Part shown: positions 19,179 to 28,556 of the stretch, one piece after another
Position numbering within the stretch: the stretch's first letter is position 1
Layout of the letters: every line of letters begins with the position of its first letter
NCBI RefSeq assembly: GCF_900111275.1
Contig: NZ_FOGR01000004.1
Location: 558,001-622,000, forward strand
Reading direction: 5' to 3'
Origin: Rhizobium sp. NFR03
GTDB lineage: Bacteria > Pseudomonadota > Alphaproteobacteria > Rhizobiales > Rhizobiaceae
DNA length: 64,000 bases
Program-made: the position numbers and the translations under genes
Notes under the pieces: generated by a model
What the model saw: the letters and a program-made list of their open reading frames with translations, nothing else
The model's database searches: none
Told to the model about the DNA's origin: nothing

Positions 19179-20318
19179 ATGCCAGCGGAACGGGACGCGC
19201 TTTCGCAGGCGCCGCTTGCCAGCGATAACGAGCGCATGATCCTCGATATCATCCGCCGTCATGGCACGATGGCGCGATCGACGATCACCAGCCACACGAA
19301 CCTCACGCAGCAGTCGGTTCACCGCCTGGTGGAGGGGCTTGTCGCACGCGGGCTGTTGCGCACGGGGGCGCCTGTCGGGGGAACACGCGGCCAGCCCAGC
19401 CCGACCATCGAGCTTGCGCGCGATGGAGCAAGCGCCATCGGCCTGTCCATCAACACGGACTCGGTCATTCTCTGCATCACCGACCTTTCCTGCGATGTGA
19501 TCGTGGAGGAGCGGCTGGATCTTCAACCGGGCAATCGGGAAGAGACGCTGCGCGCCATCGCCATCAGGCTCGATGCGCTGCTGGCGGAGCATGGGATATG
19601 CAAGGACACGATCGCCGGCTTCGGCTTTTCCATGTCGGGCTTCTTCGTGTCGGAGCATCGCGCCTTCAACGCGCCGGAGTCGCTCTCCGACTGGTCGCTC
19701 AGGAATCTTCGGCCAGAGCTCGAGCACACCTTCCGACTGCCCGTCTGGCTGGAGAACAATGCGACGACGGGCGCGATCGGCGAGAGCATGCGCGGCGTCG
19801 GCCTCTGGTGCCGGACGTTTGCGTTTCTCTCCTTCAACTACGGCTTCGGTGGCGGACTGATTCTCGACGGCAAGCCGTTCCACGGCTTCCACGGCAATGC
19901 AGGCGAGTTCAGCGGCATCTATGTGCCGGGAGAATCCGAACGGCGGCCGGCGCTGCAATATCTTCTGGCATGCCTGCAGGAAAACGGCATCGACATCGAC
20001 AGCATCGATGCCCTGCGACGGGATTTCGACCCTGCATGGCCGGGCGTCGAGGACTGGCTGGCCGAGACCATGCCGCAGGTGGACCGGCTGGTCGCAACGC
20101 TCGTCGCCGTTCTCGACCCGCAGGCCATCGTCTTCGGCGGACAGTTGCCGACGGAACTCGGACGGATGATGATCGAACGGGTACACCTTCCCTCGCAGCG
20201 GGTGCACCGCTATGGCGTCGGGCCGAAGGAGGCGCGGCTCGTGCTCAGCGAGACCCGCGGAGACGCCGCCGCCATCGGTGCGGCGCTCCTGCCTTTGAAG
20301 ATGCGGTATTTTACCTGA
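19179..20318 (+). CDS. ROK family transcriptional regulator
   Basis: A 379-residue protein. Residues 15-65 form a MarR-like winged helix (DNERMILDIIRRHGTMARST then TQQSVHRLVEGLVARGLL). The rest is a ROK/sugar-kinase-like fold with GFGFSMSGFF, NNATTGAIGE and FNYGFGGGLI. The usual zinc-binding Cys cluster (CxCGxxGC) is not seen. A shorter start at 19179 with GGGAG upstream is preferred over the open frame to 19086. It is divergent from the phosphodiester-type ABC operon and most likely represses it through the palindrome at 19038-19070 until a sugar or polyol phosphate binds. It converges with atzF, with only 24 bases between stops. Confidence 0.85.
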   Translation: MPAERDALSQAPLASDNERMILDIIRRHGTMARSTITSHTNLTQQSVHRLVEGLVARGLLRTGAPVGGTRGQPSPTIELARDGASAIGLSINTDSVILCITDLSCDVIVEERLDLQPGNREETLRAIAIRLDALLAEHGICKDTIAGFGFSMSGFFVSEHRAFNAPESLSDWSLRNLRPELEHTFRLPVWLENNATTGAIGESMRGVGLWCRTFAFLSFNYGFGGGLILDGKPFHGFHGNAGEFSGIYVPGESERRPALQYLLACLQENGIDIDSIDALRRDFDPAWPGVEDWLAETMPQVDRLVATLVAVLDPQAIVFGGQLPTELGRMMIERVHLPSQRVHRYGVGPKEARLVLSETRGDAAAIGAALLPLKMRYFT

Positions 20319-20342
20319 TGCCTCCTGCCCCCGCAGGGAATG

Positions 20343-22157
20343 TCAGGCTTTTGCGCAATAGCCGCGCCATCCGCCATAGGCACTGATATCGGCAGCGCCG
20401 GCCGCGATCGCGACCGGCTCGCAGAGGAAGCCCTTGGCGAATGTGCCGTCGGAAAGGGCAATCGTGCCGATGCCCAAGGGGGTCGGTATCGCGGCGACGA
20501 AGCGGCCGAAGGCTGCAGGCGTCAGCCGCCAGACCTCGACCTCGATCTCCGCGCCCTGTCCTTCGGCAACCCGCACCATGCCCGGCTTCGGCGGCACCGT
20601 GCCGGCGAGCGCATAGAGCCGGTAGGCGTCGGATGTGCGGGCCGTGCGGGAGAATTGCCCGTCGAGATCGACAAGCTGATGGCTCAGCGGCATGCCGGAG
20701 AGATGCGCGCCGACGACGACGAGGTCGATCAGGCTGTCGTCGGACGTATCCGGTTCATGGGCGACGGGTGCAGGTTGCGGCCAGCCGGTTGCGCCGAGCG
20801 TGAGGCCGCTTGCGGTGTGAAGCGCCTGCCCGAGCGTTGCGAGCAGCCCGTCCTTGCCGGCGGGGGCAAGCAGAGTGACGCTTGCCGGAAGGCCATCCTG
20901 CCGCGTCGTCGTGGGCACTGAAAGACCGCACATGTCGAGCAGGTTGACGAAGTTCGTATAGGTCCCGAGCCGCGAATTCTCGCGGATCGGCTCGGCCTCA
21001 AGCTCGGCAACCGTATAGTGGCGCGGGGCGGTCGGCACGCAGAAGAGATCGACCGAGGCGATGACGGGCGCGAGCCTCTTCTTCAGCGACTGAAGGGCAT
21101 AGAGGCCGTTGAAGGCATCGGCTGCCGTTAGTACCTTCGCGCCGCCATAGATCTTGCGCGTCACGGGATGGAACACGTCTTCCCGCGCATCGAAGAAGGC
21201 CTTCACCGCGGCATAGCGCTCGGCCACCCACGCGCCTTCGTAGAGAAGGTCCGCCACGTCGTAGAAAGGGCCGAAGGGGATTTCCACCAGTCTGTGGCCG
21301 AACCCTTTGAGCGTTGTCAGCGCCTGCGCATAGGCTGCTTCCATCTCCGTATCGCCAAAGAATTTCAGATCGGCGCTTGCGGGAACGCCGATGGTCAGCA
21401 CGGGCGGCGCGAGACGGGAACCGGTGGGCAAGACGCGGGAATAGGCGTCCGCAGGGTCCGGCCGGGCCGCGACCGAGAACACCGTCCAGGCATCCTCGAC
21501 CGTCAGCGCGAAGATGGAGACGCAATCGAGCGTCCGGCAGGCGGGGATGACGCCCGTCGTGGAAAGAGCGCCGAGGCTCGGCTTCAGGCCGACGATATTG
21601 TTGAGCCCGGCGGGAATGCGACCCGAGCCCGCCGTATCGGTGCCAAGCGCGAAGGAGACAATGCCCTGCGCCGTTGCGACCGCCGAACCGGACGAGGAGC
21701 CGCCCGGCACGAGTGCGGGGTCGATGGCGTTTTTCGGGATCGGATAGGGCGAGCGGACACCGACGAGGCCGGTGGCGAACTGGTCGAGATTGGTCTTGCC
21801 GATGACGAGGGCACCGGCTTCCCTCAGGAGGCGCACGACCTCCGCGTCTTTTTCCGGCGTATACGCATAATCCGGGCAGGCGGCCGTGGTCGGCATGCCC
21901 GCAACGTCGATATTGTCCTTCACGGCAAAGGGAATGCCGAACAGCTTGCGTGCTGGATTGTAAGGGCCGAGGCGCTGCGCCTCTGCCAGCACATCCTGGC
22001 GGTCCGCAAGATGAAGAAAGATGCCGGGATCATCGACATCCCCGATCCGGGCGAACACGCGCTCCACGATGTCGGAAACGCTGCCGCCATTGCGATAGAA
22101 AACCGAGAGCGATGCAATGTCGAAAGCCGGGAGACCGGACGAGGGAATGCCGGTCAT
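20343..22157 (-). CDS. atzF: allophanate hydrolase
   Basis: A 604-residue amidase-signature enzyme, the size of AtzF (605). It converts allophanate to two ammonia and two CO2. The Ser-cisSer-Lys triad is intact: Lys80 in FAVKDNIDV, Ser154 in PGGSSSGSAVA and nucleophile Ser178 in GTDTAGSGRIPA, with the 98 and 24 residue spacings of the family. The C-terminal region (from about residue 440) is the AtzF-type extra domain. There is no biotin carboxylase partner nearby, so this is the stand-alone route and not urea amidolyase. The ATG overlaps the TGA of the cupin gene. It is the last gene of the cyanurate/biuret operon. Confidence 0.93.
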   Translation of the reverse strand: MTGIPSSGLPAFDIASLSVFYRNGGSVSDIVERVFARIGDVDDPGIFLHLADRQDVLAEAQRLGPYNPARKLFGIPFAVKDNIDVAGMPTTAACPDYAYTPEKDAEVVRLLREAGALVIGKTNLDQFATGLVGVRSPYPIPKNAIDPALVPGGSSSGSAVATAQGIVSFALGTDTAGSGRIPAGLNNIVGLKPSLGALSTTGVIPACRTLDCVSIFALTVEDAWTVFSVAARPDPADAYSRVLPTGSRLAPPVLTIGVPASADLKFFGDTEMEAAYAQALTTLKGFGHRLVEIPFGPFYDVADLLYEGAWVAERYAAVKAFFDAREDVFHPVTRKIYGGAKVLTAADAFNGLYALQSLKKRLAPVIASVDLFCVPTAPRHYTVAELEAEPIRENSRLGTYTNFVNLLDMCGLSVPTTTRQDGLPASVTLLAPAGKDGLLATLGQALHTASGLTLGATGWPQPAPVAHEPDTSDDSLIDLVVVGAHLSGMPLSHQLVDLDGQFSRTARTSDAYRLYALAGTVPPKPGMVRVAEGQGAEIEVEVWRLTPAAFGRFVAAIPTPLGIGTIALSDGTFAKGFLCEPVAIAAGAADISAYGGWRGYCAKA

Positions 22158-22522
22158 GCCAGGTCCTCCGCAAGGATGGTGACGGGCCGGTCCCACTGGA
22201 TCAGCACGACGCATCCCGGTTTGCTCCAGACGGAATGTTCGGTGCCGATCGCGTTCACGATATAGCTGCCTTCGGCGTAGTCGCCCGTCTCGTCCGACTG
22301 CACGCCATCAAGGACGAAGATAGTTTCAAGGCCTTCATGCCGGTGGTGCGGCACGGATGCGCCGGGCTCGTATTTAAGGAGCGCCACGCCCGGCTGGTCG
22401 CCTTCGAAGCGCTTGATCCAGTGGATCGTCACGCCCTGCCGGAAAGCTTCGAATGGCAGGTCCTTCCAGCCTCCCGACGTCGAGAAGTCGCGGGTTGTTT
22501 CATGCCGGGTTGTTTGGGGCAT
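22154..22522 (-). CDS. cupin-domain protein
   Basis: A 122-residue single-domain cupin. Motif 1 reads GASVPHHRHEGLETIFVLDG, which contains the metal-binding H-x-H-x4-E pattern (HHRHEGLE). Motif 2 ends in NAIGTEHSVWS with a third His. It resembles ChrR-like anti-sigma-factor cupins and small metal cupins. It overlaps the hydrolase gene at its start by 23 bases and atzF at its end by 4 bases, so it is made together with them. A catalytic role (for example decarboxylation or assistance with carboxybiuret) or a metal/sensor role are both possible. No function is assigned. Confidence 0.85.
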   Translation of the reverse strand: MPQTTRHETTRDFSTSGGWKDLPFEAFRQGVTIHWIKRFEGDQPGVALLKYEPGASVPHHRHEGLETIFVLDGVQSDETGDYAEGSYIVNAIGTEHSVWSKPGCVVLIQWDRPVTILAEDLA

Positions 22523-23183
22523 CTGGCAGTCCTTTCAGAATATCGTCGATATGCGCCGTCCAGCCGACAATCGCGCCCTGGGCGCGGATCATGGCGATGG
22601 CGGCGGCCTTGAATTCGGGGAAATAGCTCTCGGTCGCCTCCTCGCAGAGCAGGCATTCATAGCCGCGATCATTGGCCTCCCGCATGGTCGTCTGCACGCA
22701 GACCTCCGTGGTAACGCCGGCAAAGACGAGCTGGGTGATGCCCTTTTCCTTGAGGATTTCGCCGAGCCGGGTCGCGTAGAAAGCGCCTTTGCCGGGCTTT
22801 TCGATCACGATTTCACCATCGACCGGTGCGAGTTCGGGCAGGATGGCGGTGCCGGCTTCTCCAACGATCAGAACGCGTCCCATCGGTCCTTCGTCACCGA
22901 TCCGAAGGGCCGGGTTTCCACGGTCGCGCTTGGCAGGCGGGAGGTCGGACAGGTCGGGCCGGTGGCACTCCATGGTATGAATGACGGGAAGGCTCGCAGC
23001 GCGAAAGCCCTCGATCAGCCGCTTCACATCGGGCACGATCCGGCCGATGCGGTAGACGTCGTTGCCGAGGCTCGCGCCGAAGCCGCCGGGCTCGGCGAAA
23101 TCGCGCTGCATGTCGATGACGACGAGCGCCATCTCGTGGGTGCGCGCCGGAAAGGCGAAGGGTTCTGCCGGGATATCCGCCAT
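22500..23183 (-). CDS. isochorismatase-fold cysteine hydrolase, possible triuret hydrolase
   Basis: A 227-residue cysteine hydrolase homologous to biuret hydrolase at 25850-26551. The triad is complete: Asp24 in VVIDMQRDF, Lys129 in EKPGKGAFYAT and Cys162 in [20 protein letters not shown]. It differs from BiuH around the active-site lid: no [11 protein letters not shown] segment, and the [10 protein letters not shown] region reads EATESYFPEF. A second paralogue beside BiuH and AtzF could be triuret hydrolase (TrtA type), which feeds carboxybiuret into the same pathway, or act on ureidomalonate or another ureide. The ATG overlaps the TAA of the ABC ATPase gene (TAATG). Family assignment is firm; substrate is a guess. 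Confidence 0.85.
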   Translation of the reverse strand: MADIPAEPFAFPARTHEMALVVIDMQRDFAEPGGFGASLGNDVYRIGRIVPDVKRLIEGFRAASLPVIHTMECHRPDLSDLPPAKRDRGNPALRIGDEGPMGRVLIVGEAGTAILPELAPVDGEIVIEKPGKGAFYATRLGEILKEKGITQLVFAGVTTEVCVQTTMREANDRGYECLLCEEATESYFPEFKAAAIAMIRAQGAIVGWTAHIDDILKGLPDAPNNPA

Positions 23184-24748
23184 TAGTGATGCCCCGCCAT
23201 ATGCGCCCCGATCACCCCGATATCGGCTCCGCGCGCCGTCGTCTCGTAGACAAGCTTTCCTTCCGAGATGACGATGATGCGATCCGACAGTTCGAGAAGC
23301 TCGTCGAGATCCTCCGACAACAGCAGCACTGCCGTGCCGGCATTGCGCGCCTTCATGATGCGGGCGCGGATTTCGGCGACCGCCGAGAAGTCGAGCCCGA
23401 AACAGGGGTTGGAGACGATGAGCAGATCGACATCGCCCGTGAGTTCCCGGGCGAGCACGGCGCGCTGCACATTGCCGCCCGACAGCGCGGCGATGGGGGA
23501 GGAGGAAGACGCGGTCTTCACCTTGAAGTCGGAAATGAGCGCGGTCGCGCGCGCCTTCATGGCCGCCTTCGAAAGCCAGATCGCTCTCCCGCCGTCCGGC
23601 TTCAGGTCGAAGGTGCGGAAGGACAGGTTTTCGCTGACCGTCATGCGCGGTGCGCAGGCGTTCTGCAGCGGTTCTTCCGGGATGAAGCGGACATTGTTCC
23701 TGCGGGTTTCCGCACGCGTCGCGCCATAGGCTGCGCCGTTGACCTCAATGGTGCCGGCAGAGGTGGCGCGCTGGCCGGCCAGGATCTCGGTCACCTCCTT
23801 CTGCCCGTTGCCGGAGATACCGGCGATGCCGACGATCTCGCCTGCGCGCACGCAGAGGTCGTCGATCTCGATGGTCTTCAGCCCGGAGCGATCCGGCGCT
23901 TTCACACGGGAGAGTTTCAGCACCGTATCGGCCGTTTCCTTCACGGGTGCGCGGCTGTCGAGTTCGGCGAGCTTCACATCGCCGATCATCAAGGCGGCCA
24001 TGTCGGCGGTGGAGAGATCGCCGATCCTGCCGGCGCCGACGAGCTTGCCGCGTCTGAGGATGGAAACGGCGTCGGCGAACTTGGTGATTTCGTGGAACTT
24101 GTGGGAAATCATGAGCACGGTCAGCCCGCCGCTTTCCGTGAGACTGCGCACAAGACCCAGCATCTCGTCGGCCTCTGCCGGCGTCAGCACCGAGGTCGGC
24201 TCGTCGAGGATCAGGAAGGAGCGGCCGAGATAGAGCTGCTTGACGATTTCGAGCTTCTGTTTCTCACCGGCTGCCAGTTCGCGCACCGGCCGGTCGAGCG
24301 GGATGTGGAACGGCATGCGCTCCATGAAGCGTGCAAGGTCCTTGCGTTCCTTAGGCCAGTTGATCACGGCGGGCACTTCGGCACGGCTGATGACGAGGTT
24401 TTCGGCTCCGGTCAGCGAGGGAACCAGGGTGAAGTGCTGGTAGACCATGCCGAGCCCTGATGACGCGGCATCGCGCGGCGAGGCGACCGACACCTCACGG
24501 TCATCGACCAGAAGCGAGCCCGATGTCGCGTGATAGAAACCCATGATGCACTTGACGAGGGTCGATTTGCCGGCGCCGTTTTCGCCGAGCAGCGCATGGA
24601 ACGAGCCGGCGGGCACGCGGATCGACACGTCGTCCAGCGCCGTGAAGCTGCCGAAGCGCATCGTCATGCCGATGGTCTCGATGCCGGCTGCCGCCTTGCC
24701 GGTAACCGCGCCCGTTTCCAGACCTCTGCTATCGCGAACGATCTGCAT
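23183..24748 (-). CDS. ABC transporter ATP-binding protein, two ABC domains (BMP/nucleoside type)
   Basis: A 521-residue fused ATPase of the RbsA/NupA/YufO class. Domain 1 has Walker A GENGAGKST (55-63), a degenerate signature ELAAGEKQKLEI and ILDEPTSVLTP. Domain 2 has the degenerate P-loop GISGNGQKE and the canonical signature LSGGNVQRAVLARE, with a Walker B region (LLIVSNPCFGLD) where the usual Glu-Pro is replaced by Asn-Pro-Cys. Mixed catalytic and non-catalytic sites are usual in this class. It powers import by the two permeases at 27630-29686. The gene is separated from them by four enzyme genes. The start at 24748 lies one base after the atzD stop. Confidence 0.9.
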   Translation of the reverse strand: MQIVRDSRGLETGAVTGKAAAGIETIGMTMRFGSFTALDDVSIRVPAGSFHALLGENGAGKSTLVKCIMGFYHATSGSLLVDDREVSVASPRDAASSGLGMVYQHFTLVPSLTGAENLVISRAEVPAVINWPKERKDLARFMERMPFHIPLDRPVRELAAGEKQKLEIVKQLYLGRSFLILDEPTSVLTPAEADEMLGLVRSLTESGGLTVLMISHKFHEITKFADAVSILRRGKLVGAGRIGDLSTADMAALMIGDVKLAELDSRAPVKETADTVLKLSRVKAPDRSGLKTIEIDDLCVRAGEIVGIAGISGNGQKEVTEILAGQRATSAGTIEVNGAAYGATRAETRRNNVRFIPEEPLQNACAPRMTVSENLSFRTFDLKPDGGRAIWLSKAAMKARATALISDFKVKTASSSSPIAALSGGNVQRAVLARELTGDVDLLIVSNPCFGLDFSAVAEIRARIMKARNAGTAVLLLSEDLDELLELSDRIIVISEGKLVYETTARGADIGVIGAHMAGHH

Positions 24749-24749
24749 G

Positions 24750-25850
24750 TCAGCTCTCCTGTTCCAAAACGGTTTCGCGCTCCACGATAATGGCGACCGG
24801 TCCGCCGCCCGGTGGACCCTGATGCTCCGCGCCGCCCGAAACATAGAGGTCGGTCATACCGAAGACGCCGGCGAGAACGCCGCCGACGAAGGCGCGGGCA
24901 TGGCGGGTGCCGGCGATGTCGGAATCGTCCAGCATGGTGTGACGCTGGCCCCCGACCATGCCGGACGGGTCCGGTTCGGCCTTGGCGAGGACGGCCGCGA
25001 GCCGCGCCGTATCCGGCAGCCGGGCCCGCGCCGCGCGCACGGACGCCGTGTCGATGGCGTTCGCCATGACGGCGTGGTCGATCGCCAGCGGCCCGCGCCA
25101 CGCCTTGCTCATGCCGAGCACGATGATTTCGTGATCCGTGAGCTCGACGCCGGCCGAGGTGGAGGCGCAGCGGGAAAAGAGATCGAGCCGTGAGCCGATG
25201 ACATCGTCGGTCATGTCGCTCGCGTCGATCTCGCCAAGCGCCACCGCCACGCCGAGGGCAGAGGCGCCGCGGGAGAGCCCCATGGATTTCAGCGTGTCGC
25301 GCGTGGCCACCGTCTCACCCGACATTTCGGCTTCTGCGATGCGGGCAAGCGTCAGCAGCGGGCACTTGATCTGGACGAAATGCACATCCTTGGGATCGTC
25401 GACCCCGGCGTCTGCCATGGCGGCCCGAACGCCTTCAGCGACCATAAGTACCTGTTCGCGACGACCGAGATGATGGAAGGGGAGGTGCGGCGTGCGCGTC
25501 GCGCCGATGGCGAGCGCGGCCTCGCCTGACGTGTCGGCGGTCTCTTTCGCATCTTCCCGCGCGAAAACCGTCCAGTGCGGCGATAGCGCGCCTTCCGTGC
25601 CACCGGACATGACGAGGCAGGGTGCCTTGACGTGATGCCGTGCAAACAGCGCCTCGAAACTCGCGGTGGCATATCCGCGGGTGAAATCGTTGACGCAGCC
25701 ATTGCCCTCGGTCTTGCCCAGAATGGCAACGACCGCCTCAGGCTTCAGCCCTGCGGCAAAGAGCGCTTCCACGCCCGATACATCGGCGGGGCCGCTCGCC
25801 GGCACCCGCCAGACGGAGGCTCGGGGCATGTCACGGTGTGCGGGGGGCAT
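24750..25850 (-). CDS. atzD: cyanuric acid amidohydrolase (AtzD/barbiturase family)
   Basis: A 366-residue ring-opening amidohydrolase with the threefold repeat of the family. Three Ser-Lys pairs are visible: Lys46 (LGKTEGNG) with Ser82 (MSGGTEG), Lys162 (QIKCPLLT) with Ser232 (ASTSAGVEL), and Lys290 (LAKAEPDPSG) with Ser338 (YVSGGAEHQGPPGGG). It opens cyanuric acid to carboxybiuret, which loses CO2 to give biuret. Barbiturase is the main alternative, but adjacent biuH and atzF make cyanuric acid the better call. The start at 25850 overlaps the TGA of biuH (TGATG). An alternative start at 25829 lacks a ribosome-binding site. Confidence 0.9.
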   Translation of the reverse strand: MPPAHRDMPRASVWRVPASGPADVSGVEALFAAGLKPEAVVAILGKTEGNGCVNDFTRGYATASFEALFARHHVKAPCLVMSGGTEGALSPHWTVFAREDAKETADTSGEAALAIGATRTPHLPFHHLGRREQVLMVAEGVRAAMADAGVDDPKDVHFVQIKCPLLTLARIAEAEMSGETVATRDTLKSMGLSRGASALGVAVALGEIDASDMTDDVIGSRLDLFSRCASTSAGVELTDHEIIVLGMSKAWRGPLAIDHAVMANAIDTASVRAARARLPDTARLAAVLAKAEPDPSGMVGGQRHTMLDDSDIAGTRHARAFVGGVLAGVFGMTDLYVSGGAEHQGPPGGGPVAIIVERETVLEQES

Positions 25851-26551
25851 CAGGGCAGGGCCTCGATCAACGCTTGCGACTTCGAGACCGCGCCGAAGAC
25901 GCCGCCCTGCATCTTGACCATCTTGATGGCCGCGAGGTGGTTGCCGTAGTCGGTCGCGCCGCAGCAATCCTCCAGCATGACGCACTCGAAGCCGCGATCG
26001 TTCGCCTCGCGCATGGTGGTGGAGACGCAGACATCGGTGGTGATGCCGGTGAGGATGAGGTTTTCGATGCGCTTCTGGTTGAGGATCAGCTCCAGATCGG
26101 TCGCGCAGAACGAGCCCTTGCCCGGCTTGTCGATGATGGTCTCGCCGGCGATCGGATAGAGTTCGGGAATGATGTCCCAGCCGGGCTCGCCGCGCGTGAG
26201 GATGCGCCCGCAGGGGCCGGCGTCGCCGATACCCGCGCCGATGCGCTGCGACCGCCAGCGCTTGTTGGCCGGCAGGTCGGCAAGATCCGGGCGGTGCCCC
26301 TCGCGGGTGTGGATGATGTGGTAGCCCTTGGCGCGCATCGCTGCGAGTACCGCGCCGATGGGCTTGATCGGCGCCTGAACCAGCGCGAGATCATAACCCA
26401 TATGATCGACATAGCCGCCTTTGCCGCAGAAATCCGTCTGCATGTCGATGATGACGAGCGCCGTATTGTCGGGCCGCAGCTTGCCGTTATAGGGCCAGGG
26501 ATAAGGATCGGCGGTGATGTAGTGTCCGGCGGTTTCGGTCATCGCATCCAT
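25850..26551 (-). CDS. biuH: biuret hydrolase
   Basis: A 233-residue isochorismatase-superfamily cysteine hydrolase. The residues known from rhizobial BiuH fall at the same numbers: Asp36 (VIIDMQTDF), Lys142 (IDKPGKGSF) and Cys175 (TTDVCVST). The lid segments [11 protein letters not shown] and [12 protein letters not shown] are also as I remember from the Rhizobium enzyme. It hydrolyses biuret to allophanate and ammonia. AGGAGAGA precedes the ATG at 26551. It follows amiF by 11 bases and overlaps atzD by one base. AtzE, AtzG and AtzH, which bypass biuret in Pseudomonas ADP, are absent from the window, so the biuret route is the one encoded. Confidence 0.95.
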   Translation of the reverse strand: MDAMTETAGHYITADPYPWPYNGKLRPDNTALVIIDMQTDFCGKGGYVDHMGYDLALVQAPIKPIGAVLAAMRAKGYHIIHTREGHRPDLADLPANKRWRSQRIGAGIGDAGPCGRILTRGEPGWDIIPELYPIAGETIIDKPGKGSFCATDLELILNQKRIENLILTGITTDVCVSTTMREANDRGFECVMLEDCCGATDYGNHLAAIKMVKMQGGVFGAVSKSQALIEALP

Positions 26552-26562
26552 GATCGTCTCTC

Positions 26563-27579
26563 CTATTCCGCAGCTTGGCTGGCGCTCTCGCCATATTTCC
26601 GGGTGGGTTTTTCAAAGCCGCAGGGCGTGCCGTCGGTCACCTTGACCGCGTCTTCCCAGGGCAGCCGGTAGGTGCCGGCGATGAGGTCGTGCATGTAGCT
26701 GTAGGGCGCATCGCCCGCCCCGCCGGCGACCGCGACATAGCCGCGATGGCCGAGCTGGTAGATGTTGTTCTCCACGCCCCAGCCGAGCCGCGCCTCGCGC
26801 ACCAGATCCGGCCGGACCTCCGCCGTGATGATCTCGTTGACGCGTCCCGACGTGCCGTGCGCGATGATCGTGCCGTCGAAATTGCAGATCATGCCTTCGC
26901 CCATGCTGTCGAACGTGCCGTCCGAGCCGCACATGCAGACGCTCGCCGTCACCATGAGATTGCAGAAGGCGTTCGACTGGTTGGTGAAGCGCCAGGATTC
27001 GCGGATCGGCGCGGTGTAGCCGGCCGTGCGGATCATGATCTCGGCGCCCTTGTAGGCGCATTCGCGCGCCATCTCCGGGAACATGCCGTCGTGGCAGATG
27101 ATGAGCGAGAGCTTGGCACCCTTCGGCCCGTCGATGACGGGTATGCCGAGATCCCCCGGCTCCCATGGCTCGACAGGCACCCAGGGGTGCATCTTGCGGT
27201 AATAGAGCTTCAGGTCACCCTGATCGTCGATCACGATGCCGGAATTGTAGGGCATGCCGCCGGGATTGTGTTCCATGATCGAGAAGCAGCCCCAGATCGC
27301 GTTCTCCTTGCAGGCCGCCTTGAAGGCTGCGACTTCGGGTCCGTCGAGGTCGCACATGATCTCGAGATTGATGTCCATGGAGAGGCCATGCAGGGCATAT
27401 TCCGGGAAGACGACGAGGTCCATGCCGGGCTGGTTGCGGCGCGCTTTGGCAACGAGGTCGACAATCACCTGCGTCTGGCGCGCAAGATCGGCTTTCGTCA
27501 CGGTCAGCGGCAGTTGCAGCTGTACGAGACCGATGCCGACGCCGTGTTCGGATATGTTGAGACCACCCAGACCGTTCAT
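26563..27579 (-). CDS. amiF: formamidase
   Basis: A 338-residue nitrilase-superfamily amidase. Glu60 ([10 protein letters not shown]), Lys129 ([10 protein letters not shown]) and Cys162 ([11 protein letters not shown]) form the catalytic set. The N-terminus [17 protein letters not shown] and the block [19 protein letters not shown] are characteristic of AmiF, which splits formamide to formate and ammonia, and not of the longer-chain aliphatic amidase AmiE. The ATG at 27579 has GGAGC upstream. It lies between the permease and biuH genes, within the cyanurate operon. Since no formamide is made in the cyanuric acid pathway, it either handles another nitrogen source taken up together or has a shifted substrate. 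Confidence 0.93.
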   Translation of the reverse strand: MNGLGGLNISEHGVGIGLVQLQLPLTVTKADLARQTQVIVDLVAKARRNQPGMDLVVFPEYALHGLSMDINLEIMCDLDGPEVAAFKAACKENAIWGCFSIMEHNPGGMPYNSGIVIDDQGDLKLYYRKMHPWVPVEPWEPGDLGIPVIDGPKGAKLSLIICHDGMFPEMARECAYKGAEIMIRTAGYTAPIRESWRFTNQSNAFCNLMVTASVCMCGSDGTFDSMGEGMICNFDGTIIAHGTSGRVNEIITAEVRPDLVREARLGWGVENNIYQLGHRGYVAVAGGAGDAPYSYMHDLIAGTYRLPWEDAVKVTDGTPCGFEKPTRKYGESASQAAE

Positions 27580-27629
27580 GTGGAAGCTCCTTCGTATGTC
27601 GTTTTGCGCATGCGCATTTTTGCAGTTCG

Positions 27630-28556
27630 TTATTTCGTCAGGGAAAGCTCGCCCGGTGCACCGGAGAGCGCGCGGTGGGGGGAGGATGTGGCGATGAGGA
27701 TGGCAAGCGTCAGCACGTAGGGCGCCGCATAGAAGAGGTAGTAGCCCTGCGTGACGCCCACCGACTGGAGCGCCGGCCCGAGTGCGCCGGTGCCGCCGAA
27801 GAGGAGGGCGGCGAGGAAGCAGTTGATCGGGTTCCAGCGGGCGAAAATGACGAGCGCGACCGCCATGAGGCCCTGACCCGACGAGATGCCCTCGTTCCAC
27901 GAGCCGGGATAGTAGAGCGAGAGATAGGCCCCGCCGACCGCCGCGAGCGCGCCGCCGAGCGCGGTGGCGAGAAGCCGGACGCGGTCCGGGTTGATGCCCA
28001 TCGCGCGGGCCGCATCGGTGGAATCGCCGACGACGCGCAGGATGAGGCCGGGGCGCGTGTTGCGGAACGCCCAATAGAGAAAGAGTGCAAGAAGAAAGCC
28101 GACGAAGAACAGCACGTTGATGTTCAGCGCCGCCTGCACCTGCGGGTAGGATGACCAGTTGCCGAGCGGAATGGAGGGCAGCTTCGGCGCTGATGGCTGG
28201 ATGAAGGGCTTGCCAAGGAAGAAGGCAAAGCCCAGCCCGAACTGCATCATGGCAATGCCGATCGCGATGTCGTTGACCCGGGGAAAACGGCAGATGAAGC
28301 CGTGGATGAGCCCGAAGACCGCGCCTGCTCCCATGGCCGCGAGCACGCCGAGCCAGGGCGAGCCCGTGAGCACCGCCACGGCATAGGCCGTCATCGCGCC
28401 GAAGACGAGCGTGCCTTCGAGCCCGAGATTGATGCGTCCGGAGCGCTCCGTGATGGCCTCGCCGAGCGAGACGAAGATGAAGGGCGTGGAGACGCGGATG
28501 GCGCCGGCGATGATGGCAAGGGGCACGCCCCAAAGGCCGATATCCGTCTCGCTCAT
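27630..28556 (-). CDS. ABC transporter permease (BMP/nucleoside type, YufQ-like)
   Basis: A 308-residue inner-membrane permease of the BPD_transp_2 family with about eight hydrophobic segments. Family features are ERSGRINLGLEGTLVFGAM near the N-terminus and the internal AARAMGINPDRVRLLATALGG loop, cited here in parts. Its ATG at 28556 overlaps the TGA of the partner permease gene (ATGA). It transports the ligand delivered by the BMP-type binding protein at 29729, probably cyanuric acid, biuret or a related ureide. Confidence 0.88.
   Translation of the reverse strand: MSETDIGLWGVPLAIIAGAIRVSTPFIFVSLGEAITERSGRINLGLEGTLVFGAMTAYAVAVLTGSPWLGVLAAMGAGAVFGLIHGFICRFPRVNDIAIGIAMMQFGLGFAFFLGKPFIQPSAPKLPSIPLGNWSSYPQVQAALNINVLFFVGFLLALFLYWAFRNTRPGLILRVVGDSTDAARAMGINPDRVRLLATALGGALAAVGGAYLSLYYPGSWNEGISSGQGLMAVALVIFARWNPINCFLAALLFGGTGALGPALQSVGVTQGYYLFYAAPYVLTLAILIATSSPHRALSGAPGELSLTK

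Noticed and set aside
20319-20342. CCTGC-GCAGG mini hairpin between ROK and atzF stops
   Set aside because: Only five base pairs and no T-run; too weak to call a bidirectional terminator.
24750-25850. Barbiturase as the identity of the AtzD-family gene
   Set aside because: Same fold and motifs, but no ureidomalonase or pyrimidine genes nearby while biuH and atzF are adjacent; kept only as an alternative.
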